A stretch of DNA of 64,000 nucleotides from Adiantum capillus-veneris. Its lineage: Eukaryota; Streptophyta; Polypodiopsida; Polypodiales; Pteridaceae. The stretch is taken from positions 150,241,640 through 150,305,639 of the forward strand of contig CM043955.1 in NCBI GenBank assembly GCA_014529385.2. The letters run 5' to 3'. The stretch's first letter is position 1. Each line of letters starts with the position of its first letter. The notes beneath the pieces are model-generated. The model made no database searches. It was not told where the DNA came from and saw only the letters and a program-made list of their open reading frames with translations. This document shows, one piece after another, positions 1-11,980 of this stretch. The translations under genes and the position numbers were made by a program.

Positions 1-344
1 TTAGCTTCAAAATATTCGAGAGTCATTCTGAGGCTCATTCACTTTTCTCATTCCATATCGGAGCTCTTGATATTCTGACGTAGCAAAATTAGCCATCACA
101 CCCAGACCGCGTTGATCTGTAACAGGTGTCTCGATGCACTAAAATTACATACCTAGGCAATCTCACCCAATTAGGAATATTTAGTGGTTAACACATCACA
201 ATGCAGCACAAATACTCACATATGCATGTTACAAGACACAACAAACAGTGCGGCTGAGCACGCCTCCCAGAGAGATGGTCTTAGGCGTGAAGCTACTCAA
301 CAACTACCTCCTTACTCCCCCGTGAATAACGTGAGCTTAGAGGA

Positions 345-510
345 CCGATACAACCAAACGTTCCCCAGATTGCAGCCTGTGTCGCTTGGAGGTTTCAAGC
401 ATTCAACTAAACGCTCCTGAGACACACGGTCTGCGTCGTTCAGAGGTTTTTCAATGTACAACAAAACGCTCCCAAGACACCTGATCTGCGTTGTTCCGAG
501 GTTTCAGACA
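345..510 (-). repeat. Degenerate tandem repeat of about 54 bp (copy 1)
   Basis: Three diverged units containing ACGCTCC...GTCTGCGTCGTTC-type sequence. Clearer versions are at 38030-38230 and 43980-44170, all in the same place of the GA-LTR element between protease and 3' end. Confidence 0.65.
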
Positions 511-719
511 TTATCAAACAACAACTCTTCTCTTCAATACTCTTTTGGGAGTAAATCACAAATCATTGAAACCAGTATTAAAACCAGAGTCAAGAATTTC
601 TCAAACCGGCAAAAGACATGTATAAAATAGATACAATCCATTTCAAACAAATTTCAAACAGTACTTTGTCAAACAAAACTCAAAAGCTATCTAAATACAA
701 AGCAGTTAGAAAATTCATA

Positions 720-1134
720 CAAGGTTTTGTTCGGAGAGTCGAACTTTGAGGACAATTGGCTTGTCCTTCTGTATCAAGGTGATCTTGTGTTTCCGGATCT
801 GGAGTGTCGCGTCATTCTTGTCGTGCAAGGCATGTGTCGCAATTGCCCAACTTCATGATGTGGAAATGGGCTTTTCCTTGGTATCCCTAGATGGTCACGT
901 AAGGGCACCAATTAGCGGTACCACCTTGTGAGTTTTCCCTGTGGCTAGCTTGGCCTCAAGTTCTACACCCTGTGAGTCATAGTCAAAATCTGTTTGCTTG
1001 AGAAAGTCAGGATGGATGAAATCCTCGGTAGCTTCTGGGTCAGAGAATATTAGGGCTTTCAAGCCGTTGATTTTTCCATATGCTTTGCACAATTCATTTG
1101 GACTTTCAAGATTAATGCCATAAATATCCGACAC
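720..1134 (-). pseudogene. Retropepsin-like protease of GA-LTR element
   Basis: Reads DIYGINLESPNELCKAYGKI, then IFSDPEATEDFIHPDFLKQ. This matches a second copy at 43437-43778 that has PGATKNFIHPEFLRQ. The usual DSGAT catalytic triplet is altered here, the Gly replaced by a Glu. Downstream the frame breaks near 895, although the PLIGAL and HxMKLGNCD blocks can still be followed to about 720. It would cleave the element's own Gag if active, but this copy looks dead. Confidence 0.68.
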
Positions 1135-1388
1135 AAGTCCAGTTGCAAGTCGAGCTCTTTTAGCCGAAGGTGGTGTTGCGGGTCTGGTCTATCTGCTCTC
1201 GGAGTTGGAGGTTGCTCTGAGGATGTCTCAGCTCGTTGAGGAGAAGAATTGTAGGTATGCCCTGTCTGAAAACATTTAAAGCATCGGCCTTCTTATAACA
1301 GGGTTTCTCGTCGACGCTGTGCCAAACAAGGCCTTTGAGGTTGACTTTCACGAGATGTTTGGGGATTTGTTCATTGTTGTCAAGAGTT

Positions 1389-2263
1389 CTAATTGTTTTC
1401 CATATTTTCTTCTATATTAAACTCTAGCTTCCCTTTCATAAGCGTGCAGCCTACCACATCATGGCCCATAAGCTCTTGCATTGTTGATCCTTGTTTAGAG
1501 AGATAGTATTTCTCTAAAGGTGATGATAGTTTAATGGTATATCGCTCGCATTGGTCCTCCAAGGGAATCACTTGAAGAAAGATATAGAAAGGTATCTTCC
1601 ATGATCTCCGTAGGAATCATTTTCAAGTTGCCCCATTCTAACAAAATTTGGACTTCAAACGGGGAGATCATATAACTTCGTGCAAAGATAGTCTTGAAAG
1701 TTTGCCAAGTCCTTGGAGCATGTAGTTGGGTCGTGATCGAACTCCACCAATGCATAGCATTATTCTTGAGAAATCTCGCAGCTCGAGAAATTTTAATTCT
1801 TTTGTATATTTCCCCAAAGCATAGATATTGTCGAATTCTTGGAGGGATTGCAATGCTTTCTTCTGATCTTTCACTCTAGAAAAGGTGAAAACTTTGATTG
1901 TCGTGCCGCCATCCTTGAAATTCTTTCGTTGGCTAGGCGCAAACTTTGGATGGGGATAGTAGAGATACCCATACGGGCTCCAACCATTGTAATCGTGTGT
2001 GGTGGTGGCGATGGGGGAGGTGGTGGCAACGGTGGTGGCAGAGGCAGTTGTAATGGATTAGGGTCAAACGGTTGCACCATGTTCCTGAAAACTCCCCCAA
2101 ATGGAACAAACGGCTGAGAAGGTTGCCGGTTAGAGGCTCTTGCACTTTCTAGTGTTGGAGGAGGGGGTGCCAGTGGGGGCAGTAGAGGAGGCAACATGTA
2201 GTTCAGGAACTGTTGAAAACTTTGCAAGATTGAGAGATTCTGATGCGGATATCGTGAAAGCAT
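1389..2263 (-). pseudogene. Gag remnant of GA-LTR element
   Basis: Broken reading frames in gag position, between the primer-binding site and the protease. The N-terminal part is proline-rich (PPPPP runs near 1980-2170). A later part reads MHWWSSITTQLHAPRTWQTF, which resembles the retrotransposon gag core (W...F...F). At least three frames are needed, so no functional protein is expected. Copies of the same segment occur at about 38670-38870. Confidence 0.6.
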
Positions 2264-2377
2264 GTCGCGAAGCTCGTTGAGAAGAAACTACAGGTACTTT
2301 GTAGAATCTAAAAACCCCATGATGCTCTATCTGTCCTTGGTAGCACCGGTATGCTTTGAAAAAAGCACACAACTGGA

Positions 2378-2389
2378 GCTCTAATACCA
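2378..2389 (-). promoter_or_regulatory. Primer-binding site of GA-LTR element
   Basis: On the minus strand this reads TGGTATTAGAGC, one mismatch from the initiator-Met tRNA 3' end complement TGGTATCAGAGC. It is one base from the LTR boundary, which fixes the element's orientation. Confidence 0.75.
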
Positions 2390-2390
2390 C

Positions 2391-3104
2391 TGTAACGGGA
2401 GGGCACCATGTGCCAACGAAAAAGAACAGACATAACAAACTTTAAGCACTTTAAAACAATTGAACGGAAAGAGATGCACGACACATGAGACACGGAGTGA
2501 TGGAGTTCCACCCCAAGAGAGCACTGGGCCCAAACAATGGTGCCCCTTTCGGTATTTCTTTATAGTGCTTCAACACAGTTTAGTATCAGTGGCTCTGCTC
2601 TGCATGTGCTCCCACAAGAATGCAACAAGAGAGAGAGGCCACCCTTCATACTTAAAGGCCCATGGCCATTGCAAAAGCAGTATGTGAAAAGCATCAAACT
2701 TAAAAGAATCTGGTCTAAAAGCATAGCGCCCTTAGGGCCTGTCTGTACATCTGCCACACCACCAACTGCCATGTTATTTGCGGAAGCCTGCCATGTTAGC
2801 AACGTCCGTACAGTTTTCGACATCATTAGCCAGGCGAAAACCAGAGGTTCCTCGTCATGACCAACTACGCAAATAGTCTTCTGTGTGTGGGTCTTGCTTC
2901 ATTATTAGGCCCCATGGACGAGGTACCATACGTTGGTAACACTTATATAATTAGGCCACTCGGCGAGAAACTGTAAGTTGGTGAGAACTTCTGCTGCTGT
3001 TTTTAGGGTTTAAGCCCCTCGGTCGGGATCTACAGGTTGGTTAGGCTGGGGGAGCCCTAACCCAATCAATCTTCAATGGCTTGACACGTCAGTAGTTTGT
3101 GACA
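2391..3104 (-). mobile_element. 5' LTR of GA-LTR element
   Basis: Plus-strand ends are TGTAACGGGAGG and GTTTGTGACA, so it has TG...CA ends. It carries the family core (CCCCTTTCGGTATTTCTTTATA, 2544-2564), the TATA-type promoter on the minus strand. Length 714 bp. The GA tract seen in other copies is absent here. Confidence 0.7.
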
Positions 3105-3574
3105 GCAACCATGGCAACCATTTTCACACATAGGACATCATGTACATTGTAGCATTTGGTCCCACATATCACAAGGCATGCAAAGTGAGGTGAACATTTT
3201 AATTTCACATCGTAAACGAGCTACGGTATGGCAACGTGGCATTAATGTGTCACCCTAGCACATTTATGCCGTGTTGTGTTATAGACCGAGTCACTTTATT
3301 TGAGAGGGCATCCCCACATTAGGTCATGGGCTGCTTTTTAGAGTCCGGGCATTGAGGGTGAGTCCCTATAGAGGGACCCCTTGCCCCCCTTCTTTCTACA
3401 AAGTTGATCAAGCAGCATTTTGGGATTGCAATCTCTCTCTCTTTATCTCAGTGTTTTCTCTATCGTCTCTAGCGTTTTTAGATGGCACCTCTCTTTGGTG
3501 TGTTCCAGTCATAGGTGGCAGCAAGAACTGGCTCGTGATCCAGTGGGTACCTCGACTTCGATCTAGAACACCTG

Positions 3575-3787
3575 CAATGCCAAACACATGAACAAGGCAC
3601 ACCTATGGAGAAGAGAGATCACTGAGGTAGAGAGACGGGACATGCAATGCCAAACACATGAACAAGGCACACCTGTGGAGAAGAGAGATCACTGAGGTAG
3701 AGAGAGACGGGACGTGCAATGCCAAACACATGAACAAGGCACACCTGTGGAGAAGAGAGATCACTGAGGTAGAGAGAGACGGGACAT
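3575..3787. repeat. 70-72 bp tandem repeat, three copies
   Basis: Units start at 3575, 3645 and 3717. They differ by small substitutions and a 2 bp GA indel (GAGAGACGGG versus GAGAGAGACGGG). Confidence 0.9.
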
Positions 3788-3792
3788 TTGAG

Positions 3793-3795
<3 letters not shown>

Positions 3796-3881
<86 letters not shown>
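3796..3881. repeat. (GA)n microsatellite
   Basis: About 43 uninterrupted GA dinucleotides, directly after the 71 bp repeat block. Confidence 0.98.
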
Positions 3882-3883
<2 letters not shown>

Positions 3884-4869
3884 CGGGAAAGGCTCTCCAT
3901 GCTGATAACAATCTGCTTATACAAGCAACCAAGGGTAGTCCGGCATAGATCTGACATGCCAATGGATAGACCGGAGGACACACACAACTACGACTGCGAC
4001 TGACACTGCCAACTGCTCCTGCAGTCCAGACCACTGCCATGGTCTCATCATGGGCTGCCCTAGCCTTTTGTGGAACTGAGGCTCTGGCGGGATCTTCCCC
4101 TAGCAAGAAAACCGCTCTAGAGAGTCGTGTAGAGAGCATAGAACCTTGTCACATGTGCATGCACCTCTGCTGTGGTGCTGTCACGTGCACAACTAACCCT
4201 ATGTGCCTGTGGACAAGCTATCTCAGGTCTAGGGTTCAGGTCAGCTTAGGAAGTGTTCTGGCACCTTTGTGAGCCTATGAGCAGGCCGTGCATGTCGAGG
4301 CACTTATAGTAGTTGCATATCCTCTCATTGCACACCCAGTACCACCCAACATATGCATTGTTCAAGCAGAAGGTCCATTTTCCCGGCCAATTTTGGGACA
4401 GTACAGTTTACAGGCATTTTAATTTAATTACCAATTTTCATGAGGTCGTGGGCTGTAGGAGACTGCTCGACCCAGTTTTCCTTAGCTATATTGGCAGACA
4501 TGGGCCGCCCAGTTTTAGCGGAAGAAGCAGAAGAAGTTCAAGTAACTTGTAGTGCACCTTCTCAGCAAGACCGACAGAGAGCCTAGCATTTTCAGCCAAC
4601 AAGATCCATCTGGCGTTTTCTGAAGCAGATCATTTCCAGCGTTTTTGTCACAAACGGGAGCTCATAACAATATAAAATACATTCGGATAAATAGGATTTA
4701 TCACTTATTACTGAAGCCAGAGGATATAGAGAGAAATAGAGAGAGAAATAGATAGAAAGAGAGATAGAGAGTAAGAAGATCGACACAGTACTGAGGACCA
4801 AAAGATGGGCTGGTCCCCCCCGTAATAGTATCTTTATTACTGAGGAGAAGTCTATACAAGCACTTGAAC

Positions 4870-5240
4870 CGAACGTATTACCACGTTCGTTCTAGAGTAA
4901 GACTTGATGGTTCCTGGAAGCCTTAGCTTCCGATTCCTAGGGCAAAACCCTATTCCAAGGAACTTCCGTTCCTTATTCCAAATCCTTGAGAACCAAGGTC
5001 TCGCCTCTGGATCTCACCTTCCAGACTCAGGGCATGACATCCCTGCAACTCTCTTTTCCAACTCTGTTTCCAGAGTCCTCTTCCCGCAGAACAACTCTGC
5101 TTTCCCGGACACGAAGTCCTTACTTGGGAATCCCAACTTCCGGATCACAACTCGAGAGAGTATCACTCTCGGATCTGTGGATCTACTTCCCAAACTCGGG
5201 TACAAAACCCTTGGGCTGATCTGGCTCTAGTTCCTCAGAG
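4870..5240. repeat. Chain of short perfect hairpins
   Basis: Consecutive stem-loops: GAACGT/ACGTTC (4871-4888), GGAAGC/GCTTCC (4916-4931), TAGGG/CCCTA (4938-4952), AAGGAAC/GTTCCTT (4957-4974), TTGGGAATCCCAA (5124-5136), CGAGAG/CTCTCG (5153-5171), and a nested CCCAA/TTGGG with GGGT/ACCC near 5189-5215. Likely part of an LTR or other non-coding element. Confidence 0.6.
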
Positions 5241-6178
5241 CGCTTTCTCGTGCAGAGGCTCATGCCTTCCTCTGCTCCTACTCCCTCACTAAGAGGAAGT
5301 ACACCTGCAAACAAATACTTAGAGATCATAACATGAAAATGGCTACCTTCAAAGTCTCGACGCTCGAAACGCAACTCGGTTCTCGAAAAGCAATTCCCCG
5401 GAAGAGATCTCTACATAGAAAATCCTCTCTTCCAATCTTACACACAGAAGAGGTGTGTTCTTGGGTTCCTTCTCGTAAATCAGCCTTGTCTACGACGTTT
5501 ATGGGTGAAAACAGAGAAAAACAGCAACTTGTCGCGATGGAAACACGCTCCGTAGGCACTTCTTCGCGAGGGAACTCGCGCATTGGGTCTTGGCGACATC
5601 GGGTACACTCTGGACAATCATGGGCATCATCGGCAAATGTCTTCTTTGCGGGTGAACTCTGTAGTAGCATCTCCTTCTTGCAAAAAACTGATCCTCCCCT
5701 CTGAGTGAGGGCATGTGATGCTTTTATAGCTCTTGGCCACGGGCGCGAATAGCTGCTCGCATAGAGATCGCGGCCGTGTTTTTTTTTTTTTTTTTGTTGC
5801 GCTGTTCTGCCAAAAAATGAGAGAGAAAACGTTGGCTGATCTGTTGCCTTATTTATCAGATGGCTGCCCACTTATTAAGTGGGTGGCCGGCGTATTTTAA
5901 AATAGTCAGAATCTGCCCAAAAACTCAATAAAACCTTATAATTTAAAAAAATGCTTTCACAGCACTTCCCAGACGTCCCTGGATGCAATCACGTACACAG
6001 TTGCAATGCAAACATAGACTTCCTCGCGGGAAAGCATTTGCTTTCCTGAAAAGCAATCCCGCTTTCTCAGAAAGCATCTGTTTTTCCTCAAAGTTTGCTA
6101 TGAACCCATCTTCATTCAAGTGCTTGCTTTTCCTTGTGCACAATTCTAACATAGTTCGGAATTACCTCCTGACTATGG
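5241..6178. other. Gene-free stretch, probably LTR-derived
   Basis: No convincing protein. It has a poly-T run (5779-5795), a CTTTTATAGCTC segment near 5720 that could be a TATA region on the minus strand, and repeated 'aaagcat' motifs (6030-6080). Open frames here overlap on both strands without any family motif. Confidence 0.4.
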
Positions 6179-6179
6179 A

Positions 6180-6600
6180 TATTCCCTTTCCGATGCACCT
6201 GCCACCCACCTTGTGACGCATCAAGAATACTTATCACCTAGTCCTTTCCTACCGAACTTACGGTATAATCTCCTTCGTGATGCTCTATGTCACCCATCCT
6301 ATGACGCATCAGAGATGTTCGTTCCCGGATGGTCGGATACTTCTTTCCGATGCTCTCTGTCACCCATCCGATGTGACGCATCAGAAGTACCCGTTCCTGG
6401 TGGCCTTACAGACATTCCCGTTCTTAGTGCTCCCGTCATTACTTTGAATGACGCACTAGGGATACCTTGTACTTGGATGTCTCCAGTGAGAAAAACCCTC
6501 TCACTTAAAATTCCAATAATTCATTTAGAATTATTTTTCCTTGGTGTTCCAAGCGAGAAAACCCTCACTTATAAATCCAATAATTCATTTTGAATTATTT
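6180..6600. repeat. Second hairpin-rich block with about 70 bp duplication
   Basis: GATGCTCTATGTCACCCATC (6279) and GATGCTCTCTGTCACCCATC (6349) mark two units of about 70 bp. Both contain GATGC...GCATC inverted arms. Further arms occur, for example GTCATT/AATGAC near 6433-6452 and AATAATTC/GAATTATT near 6514-6535. Confidence 0.5.
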
Positions 6601-6639
6601 TTCTGTAAGATAAAGGCAATTTAGCAACAGTTTTTTGGT

Positions 6640-6960
6640 ATTTTTCCTGTAGCAGATCAAGCCTAGTGTTTGCAGTTCCACAACGCCAGATCAGCCAAGC
6701 ACATTAGCGTTTTCAGTATGTAGCATTTAGCCAACAGATTCGGCCCTTAGCCTCGCAGATCCCACCTACCCGTAGCAGATCCTCGCCGTACCTTCGAGTC
6801 AGCCAGTGTTTAGGGTTTCAGCCCGTTGTTTTCAGTTTTCAACATCTGCGTTTTCAGAGCATCGTCGTCGAGTCATCGTTATCGCCATCCTCGCCGACAC
6901 AGTGTCAGAGATCAGCAAAAAGTAAGCGTTTTGCAGATTTCAGCAGTTCAGCCCTAGCCT
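6640..6960 (+). mobile_element. LTR fragment related (inverted) to the LTR at 19560-19890
   Basis: The reverse complement matches 19560-19890 over most of its length (for example GATCAGCCAAGCACAT and TAGCAGATCCTCGCCGTACC). It is rich in 'cgttttcag' motifs. It lies just upstream of the left gypsy copy and is probably part of that copy's original 5' LTR. Confidence 0.6.
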
Positions 6961-7319
6961 CCGTCACATTGTTCATCTACATTGCATGCATAGTCTTTTA
7001 GGAAGACTAGTATTTTTCTAGTCACTCTACATGGAATGGGTATGTTCATGTTTTGTGTAGGAAGTGGTTTCAGGAATTTTCCTCCTTGGAGATTCTTGAT
7101 GAAGGTGGACTGACGTCCATGAACGCAGTTGGACCATTGAAGTAGTCACAGATCACTTTGTGTCGCTTTCGGTGCGGCCCAAAGAAGCAAGCATTGCAAA
7201 CCTGAAGTTCAAGTATCGCACGACCCACGCATGAGAGTGGGTCGGCGAAGAGTCCTTCCCAGGATTCCAGACGCTGTTGGCGATCTCCCTCGACGCCATA
7301 CAGTTCGGTACCAATACCT

Positions 7320-10300
7320 CACTTTAAAAGTGAGCAAATGCTCTTGGCGGCCGAGCAAGTGCGAAGCTCTACGCATCACAGCCGAAGAAAAGCGAGCGGT
7401 AATTAGAACGTGAGGTGTAGAGAGATCAACGCATGTAAGAGTTGGTCCTACTGGTACTCACCTTGAGATCCGAGCCACTGAAGGACGTGGGCGATTCATT
7501 AGGTAGCACAAGTTTAGAGGCGGATTGCAACAACCCCGTCACTGAGAAGTTTACGTTCAGTAAGTATGACGATAAGATGGATACTAATGTTATTCATTCT
7601 TGGTTGCATCAATTTAATGCTTACTTTGCGACACTAAGAAAACAGAAAATAGCAAAGTTTTGACGGCAGCCATGTATCTTGCCGGTGATGCCATTTATTG
7701 GTATCAAGCGTGGCAAGAGGCACAGTTGGCCGCGCACCTAGAGGAAGCCAAGGAAGGCGTGCCCCTTTCTTTCAATTGGGCCGACTTCCAAGATAAGCTC
7801 AAGGCGCGGTTCATGCCACCTTAGTACCTAGCATGGTTATAGGAAGATTGGCGCAATCTCAAGCAAAATGGTACCTCAGTCATGTCCTTTTCTAACCGTG
7901 TTTTGAAGCTTGGCACCCGACTACGCAAATCGGATATGAAGCACAAAGAGGTTTTTATTTTCGGATAGGACGAGTATATCAGGTTCGATGTCGAAGTCCT
8001 CGATCCCGTAGATCTCAACAAGGCGGTAGCGATTGCTCTCGCACAGGAGGTGAAGCACAACAAAGGAAAGCCTAAGGAGAACAAGTCTTCTCACAGTATC
8101 TCTTGGACTCCTCAGAACCCATAGAACGGTAAGAATGGTAACTCTTCTAGCCAATCTTCCTCTAATCCTTCGGATAAAATTCTCAAAATGAATTTAAGGG
8201 TAAAGCTAAAACACCTGCTAAACCTAAGCGAACCCCGGATGAAAAGGCTGCACAAGGAATATACATAACGCCAGAAGAACAAGTCATTTATGCTAAGCAA
8301 GGTCGATGTTATTAATGTCACGTCAAGGGTCACATTAAGAAGGCTTGTCCTAAGACATCACCACCTAAAGAACCCAAAGCACCGACAACAACCACAAGCA
8401 CTTTAGTGAACCAATCCGAGTCTCAACATGTTTTTGACACACACATTGATGAGTCTCTCTCTAAATGTTATGGTCATGTGAAGGGTCAGCGTTTTGTCAT
8501 AATGTGATTGATGTTTCTCTTGTAGAGAGAGTCCGCCGCCTAGAGGTTAGCCAGACAACTCCTCCCGGCATGGACTCTCTCATCACGCAAGAGTGCCTTG
8601 ATGTGTTATTCACTGTTCAACAAGCTTCCTTTCGCATAAAATTTCTTATGTCTCCTCTCTCAGGATGTGATATGATTATGGGCATTAGATAGTTTCGTGA
8701 GTATAACCCTCTCATTGATTGGGCGGACAATACTCTCTAAATGCCAAAAGTAACTCTCGCATGATCATTCGTGGTGAGAGGGTCTACATTCTTTACCCCT
8801 CATTTCTCATGTGCAGGCGAAGCATGAATTATGAAGAGGAGCACAAGAGGCATTCATCTATGCCTCTCCAGTTACCCAGAACATTAAGGCTCCAGATAGC
8901 TAATCAGCATTGTTTACCAAGTTTAAGCACCTCCTTTTGCAGGATGATCTTGCACCCCCTCTCTCTCCCAAGTGGCCGGAGGACCATCGCATCGAACTCA
9001 TGGAGGGGGCACAACTAGTCAGTAAGGCTCCCTACCGTTCGAACAAGACTCAGAAAGAAGAGTTAGTGCGGCAACTCACGGAGTTGGTGGCAAGAGGATT
9101 CATACGTTCTAGTGTAAGTCTTTTGTTGCTCCTATTTTATTTGTCCGCAAGAAGGATGGTTCGTCTCGTTTATGTGTTGATTACAGGGCATTGAATAAGA
9201 TGACAGTCAAGAACAAGTTTCCGATGCCTCGCATTGAGTATATCCTCGATAGGCTCAATGCGGACAAAGGTTTTCAGTAAAGTTGATCTCAAAAGTGGAT
9301 ACGATGAGGTAAGGGTATTCAAAGGCGACATCTACAAGACCGCTTTTCGCACAGAGTGAGGGCAATGGGAGTATGTGGTTATGCCTTTTGGATTGACAGG
9401 CGCCGTGGGTACATTTAACCGTCTCATGGTAGGCCGTTTTGGCGATATGGTTGTGTGTGTGTTCATCTTTCTCGATGATATTCTCATTTTTTCTACATCG
9501 TGAGAACAACATGAAAAGTATGTAGAAAGGGTTTTAACCCGTTTGGATGAGTGTTAGCTGTACATTGCAGCTAAGAAATCATAGTTTTTCTCACTGAAGT
9601 TCCTTATCTGGGTTATATCATTTCTGCAGAAGGCGTCAAGGTAGATCCCGCAACGGTAGAACAGGTTCGTAATTGGGATTTGCCCAAAACTACATATGAT
9701 GTGCGTTCTTTTCTTGGTTTATGTCAAGCATATAGTGCGTACATTGAGAATTTTGTACGCATTGCCGCACCCATGGCAGATGTTTTGAAAGGGGTAAAGA
9801 CTCTCCTACAGCGCGTGGATTTGCCCGAAGGAGCCATTGAGGCTTTCGCATCTCAAGGTTTCGGTGATAGAAGCGCCGTTTCTCATCCTTGCCTCTTGGG
9901 ATGACTCCTTTCAGGTTTGGACGGATGCGAGCAATATCGCCATAGGAGTTGTGCTTCAGGAGCATGGCCGTCCAATTGCATTCCTTAGTCGGAAGTTGAA
10001 TAGTGCAGAAATGAACTATTCAGTTTATGACAAAGAACTTCTGTCTGACATTCACTCTCTCAAGCATTGGAAACGTTTTTTGTATGGTAGAGAGTTCACA
10101 ATTCACACAGATCACCAAGCCCTCAAGTGGCTCGAGTGTATGCCTAGTGCATATTGGAGTGATCGCCAAGCACGGTGGTCACAATTTTTTGAGCATTTTG
10201 AAGGTTTGATTGAGTATGTGCCTGGTAAAGCTAACCCTGTTGCAGATGCGTTAAGTCGCAAAGGACACATCCTGGCTCTTGAGTCAAGATCCACAGTTTG

Positions 10301-10895
10301 TCTTCAGGGTGTCTTTCGACAGCATGAAGAACCAGTATGCAGACTCCGAGTTTGGTAAGCAATGGTTGCAGGCTCTTGCTTCCCAAGGGCCTAGCAACTA
10401 TCTCATTCGGGAAGGTTTGTTATATTTTCGTCACTGTCTATGTGTGTTGCCCTCTCTCAAGACAACCATATTGCACGATACTCATGACTCTCTCACCGGT
10501 GGGCACTGGGGAATGAATACCATCTTGGAAAAAATAGAAAGATTCTTTTATTGGCCTAAAATGCCAAAGGCTGTGTTTTCTTATGCCACGCAGTGCACCA
10601 TTTGTCAAAAGGTTAAATTCCTCGGGGTAAGTAGCAAGGCCTCTTGCTTCCGTTGCCTATTCCCGATGGACTTTTTTAGGATATTTCTATGGATTTTGTG
10701 ACTAACCTTCCACCTAGTTTGCATTCAAGAAACACTCAACGTTTGACAATTGTCGACAGTTTCAACAAATTTTGCATGTTGATTCCTTGTAAGGCCAAAG
10801 TCACCGCACAAGATGTAGCACGGTCGTTCATAAATCATTGGTACTCCCTCTCTGGTTTAGAGGCGGAGCATGTGGTGCCACACCCTTAGCCAACA
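7320..10895 (+). pseudogene. Ty3/gypsy gag-pol, left arm, degraded
   Basis: In order: gag N-terminal AEEKRAVI-type sequence (near 7380), gag core FTFSKYDDKMDTNVIHSWLH (7550-7620), zinc knuckle with a stop at its second residue (about 8303-8350), a protease lacking its catalytic DSG, RT with MPFGLTG and FLDD (9380-9495), RNase H (9900-10260, TDAS...HTDHQALKW), integrase zinc finger (CTICQK, about 10595) and the start of the integrase core (10689-10889). Many stops and frameshifts; the core ends before the second catalytic Asp. Not functional. Confidence 0.88.
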
Positions 10896-11499
10896 ATGAC
10901 AATAGCTCGAGGAGGTTTTGTTGGAGAGTGGACCCTTCCTTTCTCCATGTTGGCTAAGGGTGTGGCACCACATGCTCTACCTCTAAACTAGAGAGGGGGT
11001 ACCAATGCTTTATGAACAACCGTGCTACATCTTGTATGGTGACTGTGGCCTTACAAGGAATCAACATGCAAAATTTGCTGAAACCGTCGACAATTGTCAA
11101 ATTTTGAGTGTTTCTTGAATGCAAACTAGGTGGAAGGTTAGTCATAAAATCCATAGAAATATCCTGAAAAGGTCCATCGGGAATAGGCAGCGGAAGCAAG
11201 AGGCCTTGCTGCTTACCCCGAGGAATTTAACCTTTTGACAAATGGTGCACTGCGTGGCATAAGAAAACACAGCCTTTGGCATTTTAGGCCAATAAAAGAA
11301 TCTTTCTATTTTTTCCAAGATGGTGTTCATTCCCAGTGCCCACCGGTGAGAGAGTCATGAGTATCGTGCAATATGGTTGTCGTGAGAGAGGGCAACACAC
11401 ATAGACAGTGACGAAAATATAACAAACCTTCACAAATGAGATAGTTGCTAGGCCCTTGGGAAGCAAGAGCCTGCAACCATTGCTTACCAAACTCGGAGT

Positions 11500-11980
11500 C
11501 TGTATACTGGTTCTTCATGCTGTCGAAAGATACACCTTGAAGACAAACTGTGGATCTTGACTCAAGAGCCAGGATGTGTCCTTTGCGACTTAACGCATCT
11601 GCAACAGGGTTAGCTTTACCAGACACATACTCAATCAAACCTTCAAAATGCTCAAAAAATTGTGACCACCGTCCTTGGCGATCACTCCAATATGCACTAG
11701 GCATACACTGGAGCCACTTGAGGGCTTGGTGATCTGTGTGAACTGTGAACTCTCTACCATACAGAAAATGCTTCCAATGCTTGAAAGAGTGAATAACAGA
11801 CAGAAGTTCTTTGTCATAAATTGAATAGTTCTTTTCTGCACTATTCAACTTCCGAATAAGGAATGCAATTGCATGGCCATGCTGCTGAAGCACAGCTCCT
11901 GTGGCGACTTTGCTAGCATCCATCCATACCTGAAAGGGGTCATCCCAATAGGCAAGGATGAGACACGACGCTTTCGTCAC
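11500..11980 (-). pseudogene. RNase H domain of right gypsy arm
   Basis: Reads FQVWMDASKVATGAVLQQHG, YDKELLSVIHSFKHWKHFL, HTDHQALKWLQCMPSAYWSD and ends GKANPVADALSRKG, the hallmark series of Ty3/gypsy RNase H. The frame stays open into the linker towards integrase. Confidence 0.85.

Larger units (their letters stand above)
1..2390 (-). mobile_element. GA-LTR family element, internal region (cut by window edge)
   Basis: Minus strand: the primer-binding site at 2378-2389 and LTR at 2391-3104 lie on the right. Leftward come gag remnants (2270-1390), a retropepsin (1134 to about 720), a 54 bp repeat block (about 345-510), and a tail (1-200) that matches 37735-37910 and, inverted, 44290-44490. 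No reverse transcriptase or integrase sequence occurs between the protease and the tail. The same layout in other copies argues that the family is non-autonomous. Confidence 0.75.
3105..4869. repeat. Gene-free stretch with tandem repeat and GA microsatellite
   Basis: No protein match seen. At 3575-3787 there are three copies of a 70-72 bp unit beginning CAATGCCAAACACATGAACA. They are followed at once by (GA)n at 3796-3881. The rest (3105-3574, 3882-4869) shows no recognisable gene; open frames over the microsatellite are artefacts of the repeat. Confidence 0.7.

Noticed and set aside
3603-4139. 178-codon minus-strand frame over the (GA)n
   Set aside because: A Ser-Leu repeat from the microsatellite plus the 71 bp repeat; no protein motif.
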